Source of the DNA: Pseudoneurospora amorphoporcata
Lineage: Eukaryota; Ascomycota; Sordariomycetes; Sordariales; Sordariaceae
Assembly: GCA_033297205.1 (NCBI GenBank)
Contig: MU859113.1
Coordinates: 62,001-126,000 of the forward strand
Direction of reading: 5' to 3'
Length of the DNA stretch: 64,000 nucleotides
A model generated the notes under the pieces. That model did not search any database. It worked only from the letters and a program-made list of their open reading frames with translations, and was not told where the DNA came from. The position numbers and the translations under genes were made by a program. Positions 20,387-30,534 of this stretch are shown in pieces; within the stretch, counting starts at the first letter, position 1; every line of letters starts with the position of its first letter.

Positions 20387-22328
20387 ATGGTCCTTCATGG
20401 CCAGCCCACCGGCACAATGAAGCCATGCGACTTTCAGACGTTCGTATCCTTCTTCTCGGCGCGAGTGCTGCACAGAGGACCGAGAGTCCTACTGCAACTC
20501 ATCATCGGTTCAACCATGATCTTGTCCACGCTACTCGCCATCAGGCGCGGCTTTAGCGAGGACCTATCCTCTTCCGATCTTTTCCCATGGTCTGTAAACG
20601 AAAGCGAAGACATCAAGGACGAAAATGTACACTACGAGTTCCAGTCACAACAACACCCTGGGGGGCTGCGGGTGGTGGTCTTTGGAGAGGACGATGTAGC
20701 GACTCCTGCCTGGACGCGGGGAGAGAAGGAGATGCGGTCTCCTGGGTGGACCGAGGTTATGTGTGAGGAGGTTAGTCCGTTATCGACTCAACTCACTGTT
20801 ATTTATTGCTGACCCGTCTATTTCCAAGTTAAAATGCTCCCACTACCTTTCCTTCATTCCTCCCAACCTCCACCCGCCCGCACACTCCCTCATCTCGAAC
20901 GATATCTACGTCGAAGCCGTCAGACAGACAATCAAGAACACGGCAAAACTGAAAAAGACCCAAGGCCCTGGCTACGATTACAGTTTCCAACCTCGATTGT
21001 TCCCCGTATCCAAAGCATTGCCAGACCTAAGCGCCCAAGTGACAAGTTTCCTCGACCTTCAAAACTCGACTACTTTCCCCAAAGCAGACGAGACCCTCTG
21101 GGTGTTCAACTTCGGCCAATGGGACGTCTGGTCGCTAGCCACTCTCCCCATTGCCACAGGAAAGGCAGTCATGGACCAATTAACCGACCACGTTATCGAG
21201 CAAATGGAGCGTCTTTACGAGAGCACTCTACCGAACACGACAACGATTGTGTCCAGCACCCCCCAACTCCTCCCGCGCAAGACCAAGACCGGCCCAATGA
21301 AGATCATCGACCCAGAAGTCTACAAGGTTAAATCCGCCGCTGCAGCCGGCGCGCCTATCTCTAATCAAGCAAAAGCAAAGACAAGGACCAAACCAAAACC
21401 AGCTACCTTCCGCGTCTTCTTCCCCGCCTTGTTCGACATCTCCATGACGCCCGGGTGGTACTCCAACCGCCCGGAAACACCGGCCCCGCACTCGAAAGCC
21501 GAGCAGATGCGCAATGCGGCGAAGCTGACGGAGACGTGGAATCAGCTTATGGGGGATAAGTTGTATGCGTGGGCGGAGAGGTCGGATGACATTGGGTTGG
21601 AGGATCTCTACCTGAAGGCGGACGCGGACGCGGACACGGATATCGAAACATCACTTGATGGCCAGAAGAACCCTGACAACAGGAACAAGAAACGAGCTCC
21701 TCCTCCAGTCCAGCGGAAGAAGACAGGCAAAGCCGCCACCGAAAAGGTCTTTGAGAAAAAGGCAAAGGCGAAGGCGAACCCGAAACCAAAGCAGCCGCCA
21801 CCACTCCGTGACTTTATAACCTACGACATGGTCAGCTACCTCACTTCCGCCCTGATAGAAGGGCAGCTGCGCCGTTCTGGCCTCAGCGACGGGAACGGAC
21901 TCGGTCAAAAGCCGATGAGTAAATGGTATAAGCAGGTGTGGGAACCTTGTGTCAAGCCGGTTGAGTCGGAGACTGAGGAGCTGGTGGATTTGGAGGAGGA
22001 GGGGGTGGTGCAGCTGTCGAATTCGGATTACCCTACGGAGGGCAAGGGTGGGAAAGGTACTGTCGGTGGTGGTGGTGGTGCTGGTTCTGCTGCCGGTCAC
22101 GGTAAGGCAGTATGGGCAGGGTCGGGGCCAGGGACAGGAAAGAGGAAAGTTGAAAGAAAAAGAGCAGCGGCAGCAGCAGAGAAAGAGGGAAGGGAGAAGA
22201 CAGCAACGGTTTGTAACTTCCCGGATGATTATCTTTTCTACACACCGTTTACTCTGGGGTCGAGAGCTATCAGGGAGATCGCGAGAGAGGCTGCGGAGAA
22301 AGTAAGAAGGGAGGATCGTTTAGGGTGA
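20387..22328 (+). CDS. SGNH-fold-like fungal protein lacking the catalytic residues
   Basis: Exons are 20387-20770 and 20829-22328, with a 58-nt intron (GTTAGT to CCAAG, branch GCTGAC) at a codon boundary; 627 aa. A hydrophobic N-terminal segment (about 34-52) suggests a signal anchor. The order of blocks follows GDSL/SGNH hydrolases: beta strand plus block I (LRVVVFGEDDVATP, residue 95 on), block III (WVFNFGQWDVW, about 223) and a C-terminal block V (DDYLFYTPFTLGSRA, about 594). The nucleophile Ser, the block III Asn and the C-terminal catalytic His are all missing. I recall a related fungal family with the same losses, so this is probably a conserved non-catalytic branch. Residues about 300-360 and 500-570 are low-complexity inserts rich in Lys or Gly. 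The start could instead be the Met at 20417. Confidence 0.7.
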
Positions 22329-22806
22329 TGGAGGGGGTGGATGAGGGGCTTTGGGCTGGTGCGAAGGGACACACAGGCTAGACGTTGGTCAGGCAATGAG
22401 TGAGGTTGTAGAGTTGTGGAGGCTACTTCTGTAGGACAATCCCATGCTTTTGTTTGTTTTTGTATGTTTTCATTTGCAAATATCGCCGTCTTTCTAGGAA
22501 TGTCGGTGTTGATATTGTTGTTGTTGACGTTCTTGTTGATGTTAATGCCATGGCCGATATCGGGAAAGACCTAGGGTAAGGACCTTTTGCCGAGCGATAG
22601 GGTTAGAGGTGGGTGGAAAACTGATGATCGCCGGTTCGGCTCCGAGCGGAAAAGGAATATTCAGGTTGGATTTTCAACGACCGACGACGTTGAGTCAACC
22701 TCGTCTTCAACTTACATCTATCTCACTTGACTCACCATCACTTCAACCATCAAGACCACAACTATCACTGCGCTACGTCAACCACCAACGAAACTCCAAC
22801 ACCAAG
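22329..22806 (+). promoter_or_regulatory. Spacer and leader before the MFS gene
   Basis: This short region holds the 3' flank of the SGNH-like gene and the leader of the MFS gene. The leader is rich in CAACC/CATC repeats. No ORF is supported. Confidence 0.4.
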
Positions 22807-24354
22807 ATGCCCCCCGAACCACTACCACCACCACCACCACCACCACCACCCATGACCCGCGGGCAGCGCCTATTCGCCCTAACAGGCCTCCCCTCCCTGC
22901 TCTCCACCCCCCACGACGCTTTGTTGATCATCCTCAACCGAACAACGCGCATGCTCTCCTACGGCGCCTCCTCGTTGATCCTCGCCCTCTTTTTCAGCTC
23001 CCTCAATTTCTCCGACTCGCAAATCGGCTTGTTCATGACGTTGACTCTCCTCGGCGATGTAGTTCTGTCACTGTTGCTTACGCTGGTCGCGGACCGGCTG
23101 GGGCGGAGACGGACGCTGTTGATTGGTGCCGTCATGATGATTGCCTCTGGCATCGTGTTCGCTACCTGCGAGAATTATTTCGTGCTACTGGTAGCAGCTG
23201 TCGTGGGAGTTATCTCGGCGACGGGCGGGGATTTCGGCCCATTTAGGGCGATTGAGGAGAGCATGGTTAGTGAGCTGACGGGACCGGAAACGAGGGCCGA
23301 GGTGTTGGGGTGGTATGTTGCTATGAGTAGTGCGGGGAGCTGCGCGGGCACGGCGGTGGCGGGACGGGTGGTGCAGTGGTTGTTGGAGACTAAGGGGTGG
23401 GAGGGGAAGGAGGCGTATCATGCCGTGTTTTGGGGGTATGTGGCTATGGGGGTTGTCAATGTTTTGGGGGTTTGGGGGATGACTGAGCGGTGCGAGTTGG
23501 GAGGGGGTGGAGGTAAGGGACGGAGGAGTGTAAGGGAGCCGGTGCAGGTGTTGGAGGAGCCGGAGACGGAGCCACTGTTGGCGGCGGAGGCGGAGGCGGA
23601 GGCGGGGCCGTCGCGGGATGTCTCTGTCGTTGGAAGGGAGGAGGAAGAAGAACCGAAGAAGGAGCAGAAAGGGTGGTACAAGGTGGAGATTTCACGGTCG
23701 ACGCTTTCGGTCATGCTCATCCTCTGGGCTCTACTAATGATCGACTGCGTCGCCGATGGCATGGTCTCCATGTCCCTAACGACATACTACATGGACCAAA
23801 AGTTCCACCTGCCCAAGTCGATGCTCGGCGATTTCTTGTCCGTCGCTTACTTCCTCGCCGCTCTGTCGTCCGTCTTTGCCGGTCCGATGGCACGACACAT
23901 CGGTCTCGTCAACACCATGGTCTTTACGCACATTCCTTCTTCAGCCGCGGTGTTGTTCTTCCCTCTCCCCAAAAACGTAACGGCCACGTTTGCGTTGCTG
24001 CTGGTCAGGGTTGGCTTGAACAACATGGATCAGGCGCCGAGGGCGGCCCTGATTGCTGCGGTTGTGAAGCCCGAGGAGAGGACGGCGGTGATGGGCATCA
24101 CGGGCACACTGAGGACACTCGCGTCGACGATGGGACCGAGTATCACGGGCGTGTTGGCGGATGGGGGCAGGTTTTGGGTGGCGTTTGTGGTGGCGGGTGC
24201 GCTGAGGTTGACGTATGATTTGGGTATTTTTACCATGTTTATTAATATCAAGTTGAATAAGCATGAGCAACAGGAGGAGGGCGACGAGCAGGTTGCGAGG
24301 GAGGGGAACGACGAGGAGGAGGAGGAGGAGGATCTTGAACGAAGGAGGGAATGA
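22807..24354 (+). CDS. Major facilitator superfamily transporter
   Basis: Single exon, 515 aa. The ATG at 22807 (context CCAAGATG) is preferred over the open frame extending upstream, which reads like leader sequence. A poly-proline stretch at the N-terminus (residues 6-15, from a CCA repeat) precedes two groups of about six hydrophobic helices. The MFS motif A lies between helices 2 and 3 (ADRLGRRR, about 94-101). A long central cytoplasmic loop (about 225-290) is acidic and rich in Ala and Glu, separating the two halves. The C-terminal tail is strongly acidic (EEEEE). The substrate cannot be told from sequence. It is probably a plasma-membrane exporter or importer of small molecules. Confidence 0.85.
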   Translation: MPPEPLPPPPPPPPPMTRGQRLFALTGLPSLLSTPHDALLIILNRTTRMLSYGASSLILALFFSSLNFSDSQIGLFMTLTLLGDVVLSLLLTLVADRLGRRRTLLIGAVMMIASGIVFATCENYFVLLVAAVVGVISATGGDFGPFRAIEESMVSELTGPETRAEVLGWYVAMSSAGSCAGTAVAGRVVQWLLETKGWEGKEAYHAVFWGYVAMGVVNVLGVWGMTERCELGGGGGKGRRSVREPVQVLEEPETEPLLAAEAEAEAGPSRDVSVVGREEEEEPKKEQKGWYKVEISRSTLSVMLILWALLMIDCVADGMVSMSLTTYYMDQKFHLPKSMLGDFLSVAYFLAALSSVFAGPMARHIGLVNTMVFTHIPSSAAVLFFPLPKNVTATFALLLVRVGLNNMDQAPRAALIAAVVKPEERTAVMGITGTLRTLASTMGPSITGVLADGGRFWVAFVVAGALRLTYDLGIFTMFINIKLNKHEQQEEGDEQVAREGNDEEEEEEDLERRRE

Positions 24355-26073
24355 TCTAGATGGCTTTCTGGACCTGCAAATGCATCACGGCAACAGCATT
24401 TACACTACTAGCCTGCAATACAGCCCTTGTATCATTGTGTAAGGGGTATATGTATTACTTCCTTTGGTGGTTCTTCCGTCACCCGTGGCAAGCTGGTAGG
24501 ATGGCGCAACGCGCTCTGGGATAGGCTTCCCACATCAGCCAGTGACCCTAGCTCCTTGACTTGCTCGTGAGACGTCACGAGTTCGAATCCGGAGGGCTGT
24601 AAGTCCACCTTCTTTTTTTTATTTTCTTACGTTTTATTTTTTTGCACCCTTTTTGGGTTGTTTTGATCGCTGTTTACATGCGCGCTTGCTCACTTGCAAG
24701 TTCACATTCACTTGCGCGGTAGGTAGGTATGGGCTTACTAACGATCTCTCCTGTTGAAGGCCGTCGATGTTGAAGTTGCCTGGAGCAATTGTAAAAGGAC
24801 CAAACTTCCATTCACTTGTGGTTTAAGTTCTCCCTCCATGCGACTCGTCCGGCCGGGTGGTGGGGTGATGTGATGGTCTCGTAAGTTCTTTCTCCCACGT
24901 TCATCCATCCGCCTCTTTCCTAAATACATCAGCGCCGTAAAGACGACAGCAGACAATCTGCAATCAAGCAGGAAAGGTATTATTGCTTCAGAGAGTATAT
25001 ATAATATAAAGCTGGAGGGCTTCATTCAGTGGAGGATACGTCAACAGTGTATGGAGTCGTATCAGGACTGACACTGGTGGGTTACATACAGGTTCGACTC
25101 CTCTGCGGGTTACTTTCTTGCTCTTCGCCCTCCTTTCTCTTGGGTATGTTGTGTTGTGTTATATTGGGTTGGTCTTTCATCGACCCCTGAACCTCCTTTT
25201 TTCCTTCCTTCCTTCCTTCGCTTCCCTGAAGATTTTCTGTTCATTCGGTACTCGTTTTGACGTCAATGTGCTCGCTATTTGCTTGTTTCACTGTGTATTT
25301 TCTGTCTCCATTCTTTCTTCACCTGCAATTCGTGCTCAACTTTATCAGCACTGTCATTTTTTAGGCTCTGATACGCCCTCAAGCTCCTCCTCATCCGCTT
25401 CCTCGGCTCCTGGTCCGCCGTACGAAGGGTTCTGTTCCCCGCCAACTTACTTTCTAGTTCGTATTCTCGCGTTCAAACGATTTACTGAAGCCAAAGTCGA
25501 CGAAGCAGCCTGGAAATTATCTCATTCACTCACCGACCATTCCCCCCCTCCTCGTCTCGGAACCAAGGGATCCTGCATAACCTCCGTCCTTTTCCTTTGT
25601 CCCACTAACCACGACTGCCTACACAAGCCCTCGCTGTTTGCTTCCTCCGCGTCAGTCTACGCCCCTACCAGCGTCGCACAACGGATTTGAATGCCTTGGG
25701 GGTTCACCATGCGAACCTGGTTCAAAGGGCTGATCGAGACATGAGCCGGCGGTGAAGGCAAGTTGCATGATCCTGAGCGATGTCTGCGACGATGCCAGAG
25801 CAGTATGCAAAGGGCGTGCTTATGTTGGTAGAGCAGGTGGGGCTCGGTAGTGGCATGAACCGTGGTCGAGGGGAAAATGTCTCGTCCTTTGGTGCCCTTT
25901 TAAACACATGCAGTGTTCCGTATTTCTGGTCTGCAGTCAAAATCTGGAGTTGAAACCAGAAAAAGGGGGCGGTATATAGACTCCTAAGGCCAACTTCAAT
26001 CATGACCGTCATACTCACCTAGACTTAGGGCCCACCATCTCAACCTCGAATCATACCGCATCCAGACCTCCCG
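24355..26073. other. Gene-free region with Pol III-like promoter motifs
   Basis: I see no convincing protein gene; a 190-codon open frame at 25118-25690 is mostly S/P/F low complexity. Besides the tRNA-like element at 24500-24620, a perfect B-box string (GGTTCGACTCC) occurs at about 25092-25102, inside an inverted repeat whose other arm is GGAGTCG near 25052. It does not fold as a tRNA. Confidence 0.4.
24500..24620 (+). ncRNA. Candidate tRNA-like element with A box, B box and T-run
   Basis: An A-box-like string (TGGCGCAACGCGC) at about 24502-24514 is followed about 75 nt later by a near-perfect B box (AGTTCGAATCC, about 24580-24590) and then an eight-T run at about 24613-24620, the usual Pol III terminator. 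The 5' strand of the T arm (ACGAG) has lost its partner and no acceptor stem forms, so this is not an intact tRNA. It could be a decayed tRNA, a tRNA-derived SINE or a Pol III transcript of unknown role. Confidence 0.3.
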
Positions 26074-27687
26074 ATGGACGGCTTCCGCCACCTAGCCCAC
26101 GAAGCAGCTGGTCTCCCACCTTGTAACCTCGACCCCGACACTTGGCCTTCCCTCCTCTCCTTTAACAACTCTTTACAACCCGAACCGCCCCTCCAAGAAT
26201 TCGGCATCGTGTCCTGGCCCGATGCCACTTTCAGCTCCTGGGGCCTTTCAACCATCCCTCAATCCCTCCTCAAAACTTGTCCCGGCGAGGAATTACTCAC
26301 CAAGCCGATGCCGCTTTTACCTACTTCCATATCCAGCACCAGATCAAGACCACCACCCACCAGGCCGCCGTCAGCCTCCAGTACCACGCCCACAGCCACA
26401 TTTGCAGCCCCCGAGCCCAAACAACCCCAAGCCTTCCTGCGCCTCCTCCACATCCCCCACACCGCCCACAATCACTCCCTCCACATCAACCCCCATAACC
26501 TCTCCCGTCTCTTCCACGTCCTCGACCTCGATCCTCACGCTCTTTACCTCTTCCACACATATACTCCTGGTTTTCACGTCCTTTCATCTGGCCCTTCTGC
26601 TTCCTCTTCCCAAAAGCTTTCTGCTCCTCTCGATGGAACAGTGCTGAGGTTTTACTTATCCAGCAACGACGTGACGACTATATGGAGCTATAATGCCTCG
26701 ACAAGAACAACGCTGGGGGTGTGTCTAGTAGATGCAAGGATGGGACATAAGTTTTTGGTTGTCAAGTATCATTTGGAAGCGTTCAGGGGGGTTTTGGCGA
26801 GTCCGGGGGTGGTGGTGTGCGCGGATGTGGCCAGGGCTTGTGTTTGGAGGGGGGAAGGGGAGATTGCTTCTATGGAGGGGGGTTATGATGGGTTGGGTGG
26901 TGGTGGCGGTGGCCAAAATAACTGGGGGAAGGAGGAGGAGGGGAGCGGGTGGAGGGCGTCGGATAAGATCTACACCGACTCGATGGAACTCTCGCCGGTC
27001 TTAATGGAGACGTTATCAAGACGGTGTCGAGTGCTAGGGAGGGTTATCACCAAGGCGCAGGAGGCCAAGTCTGCGCTGGGACTATCTCTGCGGATGGCTA
27101 GACAGTTGACGAGCCGGAAACTTTGGCGGAAACTAGACTTAACCTGCCCTGCTAGAGCCTTCGATCCGATCACAGAAGAAGCAAACGCCCAGATCCGTCT
27201 CGTCATCCGCGAACTCATCATCCCGCAACTCAAAGCTCGTGTCTTCGGCTGGACTTGTCGCCAGAAAGAGGCGGTGGTCTGGACCAACGTGCTTATGGCG
27301 AGGATCTCAAGGACGGACGCATCTACCAACCACCGCGAGGCCTCGTCTATGCGTGTCATTGCCGTCATGACCATGGCGTTTTTGCCGGCGACGTTCTTTG
27401 CTACGTTATTCGCGTTGCCGGCTTTTCAGTGGGAGGTTATTGATGGGTATAACAACAATAATCCTCCGGGTCGAGGGGTTGGAACAGGCGGAAGAGACGG
27501 TGGTGGCAGAGGAGGAGGAGATGATGATGATGATGGGGTTATTCAAAAAAGTTTTTGGATCTGGGTGGCGTTTTCGGTGCCCATGACGATGTTGGTGTTT
27601 GTGGTCTGTGGTGTCACAAGTTCAAGTTGGTGGTCGGAAGGGCGGAAGGAGTGGTGGAGGAGGTTACGGCCTAGGAGACGGAGGTGA
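26074..27687 (+). CDS. CorA-like (fungal divergent) membrane protein
   Basis: Single exon, 537 aa, start ATG at 26074. The N-terminal two thirds is soluble, with an S/T/P-rich stretch at about 85-115 and a Gly-rich loop (about 275-290). The C-terminus has two hydrophobic helices: one following EASSMRVIAVMTMAFLPATFF (about 428-450), the other at about 494-515 (FWIWVAFSVPMTML). This two-helix hairpin preceded by a long helical region is the CorA topology. The GMN selectivity motif at the end of helix 1 is absent (the position reads ALPAF), as in most fungal CorA-like proteins, so Mg2+ transport should not be assumed. A short D/G-rich loop separates the helices. A very basic tail (RRRLRPRRRR) ends the protein. 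It is followed by a HET-domain gene. Confidence 0.7.
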   Translation: MDGFRHLAHEAAGLPPCNLDPDTWPSLLSFNNSLQPEPPLQEFGIVSWPDATFSSWGLSTIPQSLLKTCPGEELLTKPMPLLPTSISSTRSRPPPTRPPSASSTTPTATFAAPEPKQPQAFLRLLHIPHTAHNHSLHINPHNLSRLFHVLDLDPHALYLFHTYTPGFHVLSSGPSASSSQKLSAPLDGTVLRFYLSSNDVTTIWSYNASTRTTLGVCLVDARMGHKFLVVKYHLEAFRGVLASPGVVVCADVARACVWRGEGEIASMEGGYDGLGGGGGGQNNWGKEEEGSGWRASDKIYTDSMELSPVLMETLSRRCRVLGRVITKAQEAKSALGLSLRMARQLTSRKLWRKLDLTCPARAFDPITEEANAQIRLVIRELIIPQLKARVFGWTCRQKEAVVWTNVLMARISRTDASTNHREASSMRVIAVMTMAFLPATFFATLFALPAFQWEVIDGYNNNNPPGRGVGTGGRDGGGRGGGDDDDDGVIQKSFWIWVAFSVPMTMLVFVVCGVTSSSWWSEGRKEWWRRLRPRRRR

Positions 27688-28281
27688 CTTGCTGTGCAGG
27701 GCTGGGTCAACACTCAATCGTATAAAGCCTTTACGTACATATTCGAACTGTCCGACATGGGCAAGATACCATCACTTATCCGGACCACACTTCCACTATC
27801 ACTTTGCCCAAGGCGTCAAATGTAAACGCCATGTCAGTGTCCAAAGAAGGTATGCCCTAGGGTCATGTTCAGAAACATATTCCTCGCTTCACTTCGTGAA
27901 TCATTGGAAATCAACATCATCTCCGAGGCAGTGTGATATGGAACTATGCCGAACAGCAACGTTGGGATACTGATGATCATCAATGCGAACCCACTAAGCT
28001 AGAAGTGGGCATTTGTGAGGCTCAGCTGCGCCAAGGCTTTAGTAGAGGCTGATGAGTGAAAGCTGACTGGTTCCTAAAAGAGCAAGTCTCGTGTGTGTCA
28101 CAGTGGGGTCCTATGAGATTTTGGGCCGTGAGTGAGGGCATGAATAAAGTTGCGCCGAGCCATCTCGCATTTTCTTCGGACACCATACCATCACTCACCG
28201 ATTGGGCGCTTGGAGCGACCCTCGAAACTTCAAATTTCCTGTCACAAGTCACAAACCGCTGATACCTTGTCTGCCACAACA
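27688..28281 (+). promoter_or_regulatory. Intergenic region and leader of the HET-domain gene
   Basis: No supported ORF. The frame of the HET gene stays open for 44 codons upstream of its ATG, but this looks like leader sequence without a good start. Confidence 0.4.
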
Positions 28282-30534
28282 ATGCCACTTACCTATATCC
28301 CGAGAGACCTCGACTATGTCCCCCCACCAGGTCAAGAAGTCACACGACTCGAGACTCACCACGATGATCTTTTCCGGGAAACAAACGTACCAAGCCGAGC
28401 ATGGAATCGGCCGCTGGACCTCCCACCGGAAGACCCGACTCTCGGTCTCTGCGCTCGGCATCGTCTCATGGACCTCAAACGCTCAGATTTCGGACCTCGA
28501 CCGTTCAGCCAACAACAACTTCCTCCAGAATGGTATCTCGGTACCTATACTGAGGTAGCAGCGCGGGGCTTGTGGTGCAAGATGTGTCAGCTGATCGCCG
28601 AAGCTTGCGATGACATTGCTTGGCCGGATGAGGCGGATATAGTCATGAGCTGGATTGGAGATGTGAGATGGAAGAAGAAGGTTCATTCGCCCGAAAATGA
28701 CCCTCTGAGTAATGGAATGAAGACAACGGAGGAGACGTGGGAGACGTTGTGGCTCAGGGTTCGGTCGATTATGATCGGAAGAGCGCCGCCTTTTACTCCT
28801 TTCGATCTGGTGCCCGTGGGTAGAAGAGAGGGGGAACTTTTCCAGGGGAGAGGTCTGAAAGAAGGTCAGATCGATCTAGATCTCGTCAGGACCTGGCTGA
28901 GGTCTTGCAGGGAATGGCATGGAACGGAGTGCTCCCACTGGCTGAGACAGCAGAGCGTATCGGAACCAACCAGTGTGCCAACATTCGACCCATTCATCCG
29001 AGTCATTGACCTCGAGGAGAATTGCCTGGTGGAGAGAAGCGATCTGGTACGGTACGTAGCATTGAGCTACGTCTGGGGCCGGGTGCAGGTCTTCAAGACG
29101 CGTGAAGAAACGATTGACGAGCTGAGAGTACCGGGTGGAATACTGGAGAGGAAGCCATTGTTCCCGCGCTCGCTAAGGGACGCAATGACGTTGGCACAAA
29201 GACTTGGATACCGTTACATCTGGATCGACTCCATCTGCATCATCCAGGATGACGACACCGACACCTACCAGAACCTTGATAAACGACATCAAATAGGACA
29301 GATGGGAAAGATTTACCAGTACGCGGACCTCACCATAGTGGCTGCCAGCGGAGAGGATGCCAACGCTGGTCTGCCTGGGGTAGAGGCTGGGACCCGGGAA
29401 GCCAAGCAAAAGGAGGTCAAGATATCGGATGACCTCACCATTATGAACCGCGCTGTCGCCTGGCCGGATGCGCTGCTTAGAACAACATGGGAAGAAAGAG
29501 GATGGACTTACCAGGAGCGCATCCTGTCCCTGCGCTACATGTACTTTGTCGATGGCACGGTACATTTCCAGTGTCAACGAGCCACTTGGAGCGAAGACTT
29601 TGCGGCCGAGTGTCCGAGCCTAGAGTTATCCGCCGCTGACCAGGTGGTGGACTTCAGTCATATCCCCAGCGAAGTCCCTCCCCCAGTCGAGTTGCGTCCA
29701 AATTTGAAGTTTCAGCTCAAGCGGTATCCCGAGCTGGTAGGTCAATACACGTGTCGCAATATGACATTCATAACGGACCGTGTGAATGGGATCCAGGGTA
29801 TCTTGAACGTCATCAAAGATCACTTCTTTTCCGAAAATGTTGGGTTCGTCCACGGGATGCCAACAGGTGAGCTCCTGCATCCGGGCCTTCTCTGGCGACC
29901 GAGATTGGAGCCGAAGAGAATCCACATGGATGAGAAGAAAGGGAGACCGCTGTGGCCAAGCTGGTCGTGGGCCGGTTGGACAGTACCAGTCTACTACGAC
30001 TATGGTGCTGACTTTTCGGCCACCAGCACTGGTCGGTACCAGGCGGATATCAGCCTTGGCCCAGACCCATACTTCCTACACTTGGTTGCTCGTGTCGGCC
30101 GTTTCAGACTCATGATTGAGGACCGAGGCAATGAGGATGCAGTCCCTCCACTACCGCGTGTCCGGCCAACACGGTTGACGCGGTATGCGATCACGCATGC
30201 GACGAATACTCACGAGGGTGATGAAGAGTGGATAGGATCAATATGGTTGACGTGGTCCTATCGAAGGAAGTTTGTTGAACACCAGCTGAAACTTATTTCC
30301 AGGGTTACCCAAGAGTTCATCATTCTCTCCGAGGCAGACAAGTTTGAGCGAGAGGAACTGGTGGAAGCTGCAACAGCCGAGAAGAGAGCCGTGGTCAACG
30401 TCATGATGATAGAACGGAGGGAGGATCCGGGAACAGATGGCCGAGTCCGGATTGAGCGTGCAGGTGTTGGTCGAATGTACAGAGATGCGTGGTATGGAGT
30501 AGAAGAGAAGTGGGAGCGGTTTGAGTTGGGATGA
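28282..30534 (+). CDS. HET-domain protein (heterokaryon incompatibility family)
   Basis: Single exon, 750 aa, start ATG at 28282 in good context (CAACAATGCC). The HET domain spans about residues 255-415. It opens with YVALSYVWG, continues with RSLRDAMTLAQRLGYRYIWIDSICIIQDD, and ends near QYADLTIVAASGEDANAGLPG. Downstream, the WEERGWTYQERILS element (about 400-415) and the PSWSWAGW motif (about 555) are typical companions in long HET proteins. An N-terminal Cys-containing segment (GLWCKMCQLI, about 95) is also common in this group. HET domains act in non-self recognition and can trigger heterokaryon cell death, but most family members are untested. No WD40, ankyrin or NACHT module is attached, so this is a stand-alone HET effector. 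No truncation or frameshift is seen. Confidence 0.92.
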   Translation: MPLTYIPRDLDYVPPPGQEVTRLETHHDDLFRETNVPSRAWNRPLDLPPEDPTLGLCARHRLMDLKRSDFGPRPFSQQQLPPEWYLGTYTEVAARGLWCKMCQLIAEACDDIAWPDEADIVMSWIGDVRWKKKVHSPENDPLSNGMKTTEETWETLWLRVRSIMIGRAPPFTPFDLVPVGRREGELFQGRGLKEGQIDLDLVRTWLRSCREWHGTECSHWLRQQSVSEPTSVPTFDPFIRVIDLEENCLVERSDLVRYVALSYVWGRVQVFKTREETIDELRVPGGILERKPLFPRSLRDAMTLAQRLGYRYIWIDSICIIQDDDTDTYQNLDKRHQIGQMGKIYQYADLTIVAASGEDANAGLPGVEAGTREAKQKEVKISDDLTIMNRAVAWPDALLRTTWEERGWTYQERILSLRYMYFVDGTVHFQCQRATWSEDFAAECPSLELSAADQVVDFSHIPSEVPPPVELRPNLKFQLKRYPELVGQYTCRNMTFITDRVNGIQGILNVIKDHFFSENVGFVHGMPTGELLHPGLLWRPRLEPKRIHMDEKKGRPLWPSWSWAGWTVPVYYDYGADFSATSTGRYQADISLGPDPYFLHLVARVGRFRLMIEDRGNEDAVPPLPRVRPTRLTRYAITHATNTHEGDEEWIGSIWLTWSYRRKFVEHQLKLISRVTQEFIILSEADKFEREELVEAATAEKRAVVNVMMIERREDPGTDGRVRIERAGVGRMYRDAWYGVEEKWERFELG

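Noticed and set aside
25046..25112. Second tRNA candidate around a perfect B box (GGTTCGACTCC)
   Set aside because: Only 4 of 5 T-stem pairs form and there is no A box, D arm or acceptor stem at a plausible distance.
25118..25690. 190-codon open frame on the + strand
   Set aside because: S/P/F-rich low complexity with no ATG in good context and no recognisable domain or splice partners.
28150..28281. 44-codon N-terminal extension of the HET protein
   Set aside because: The ATG at 28282 has a strong context, and the upstream segment does not resemble HET-protein N-termini.
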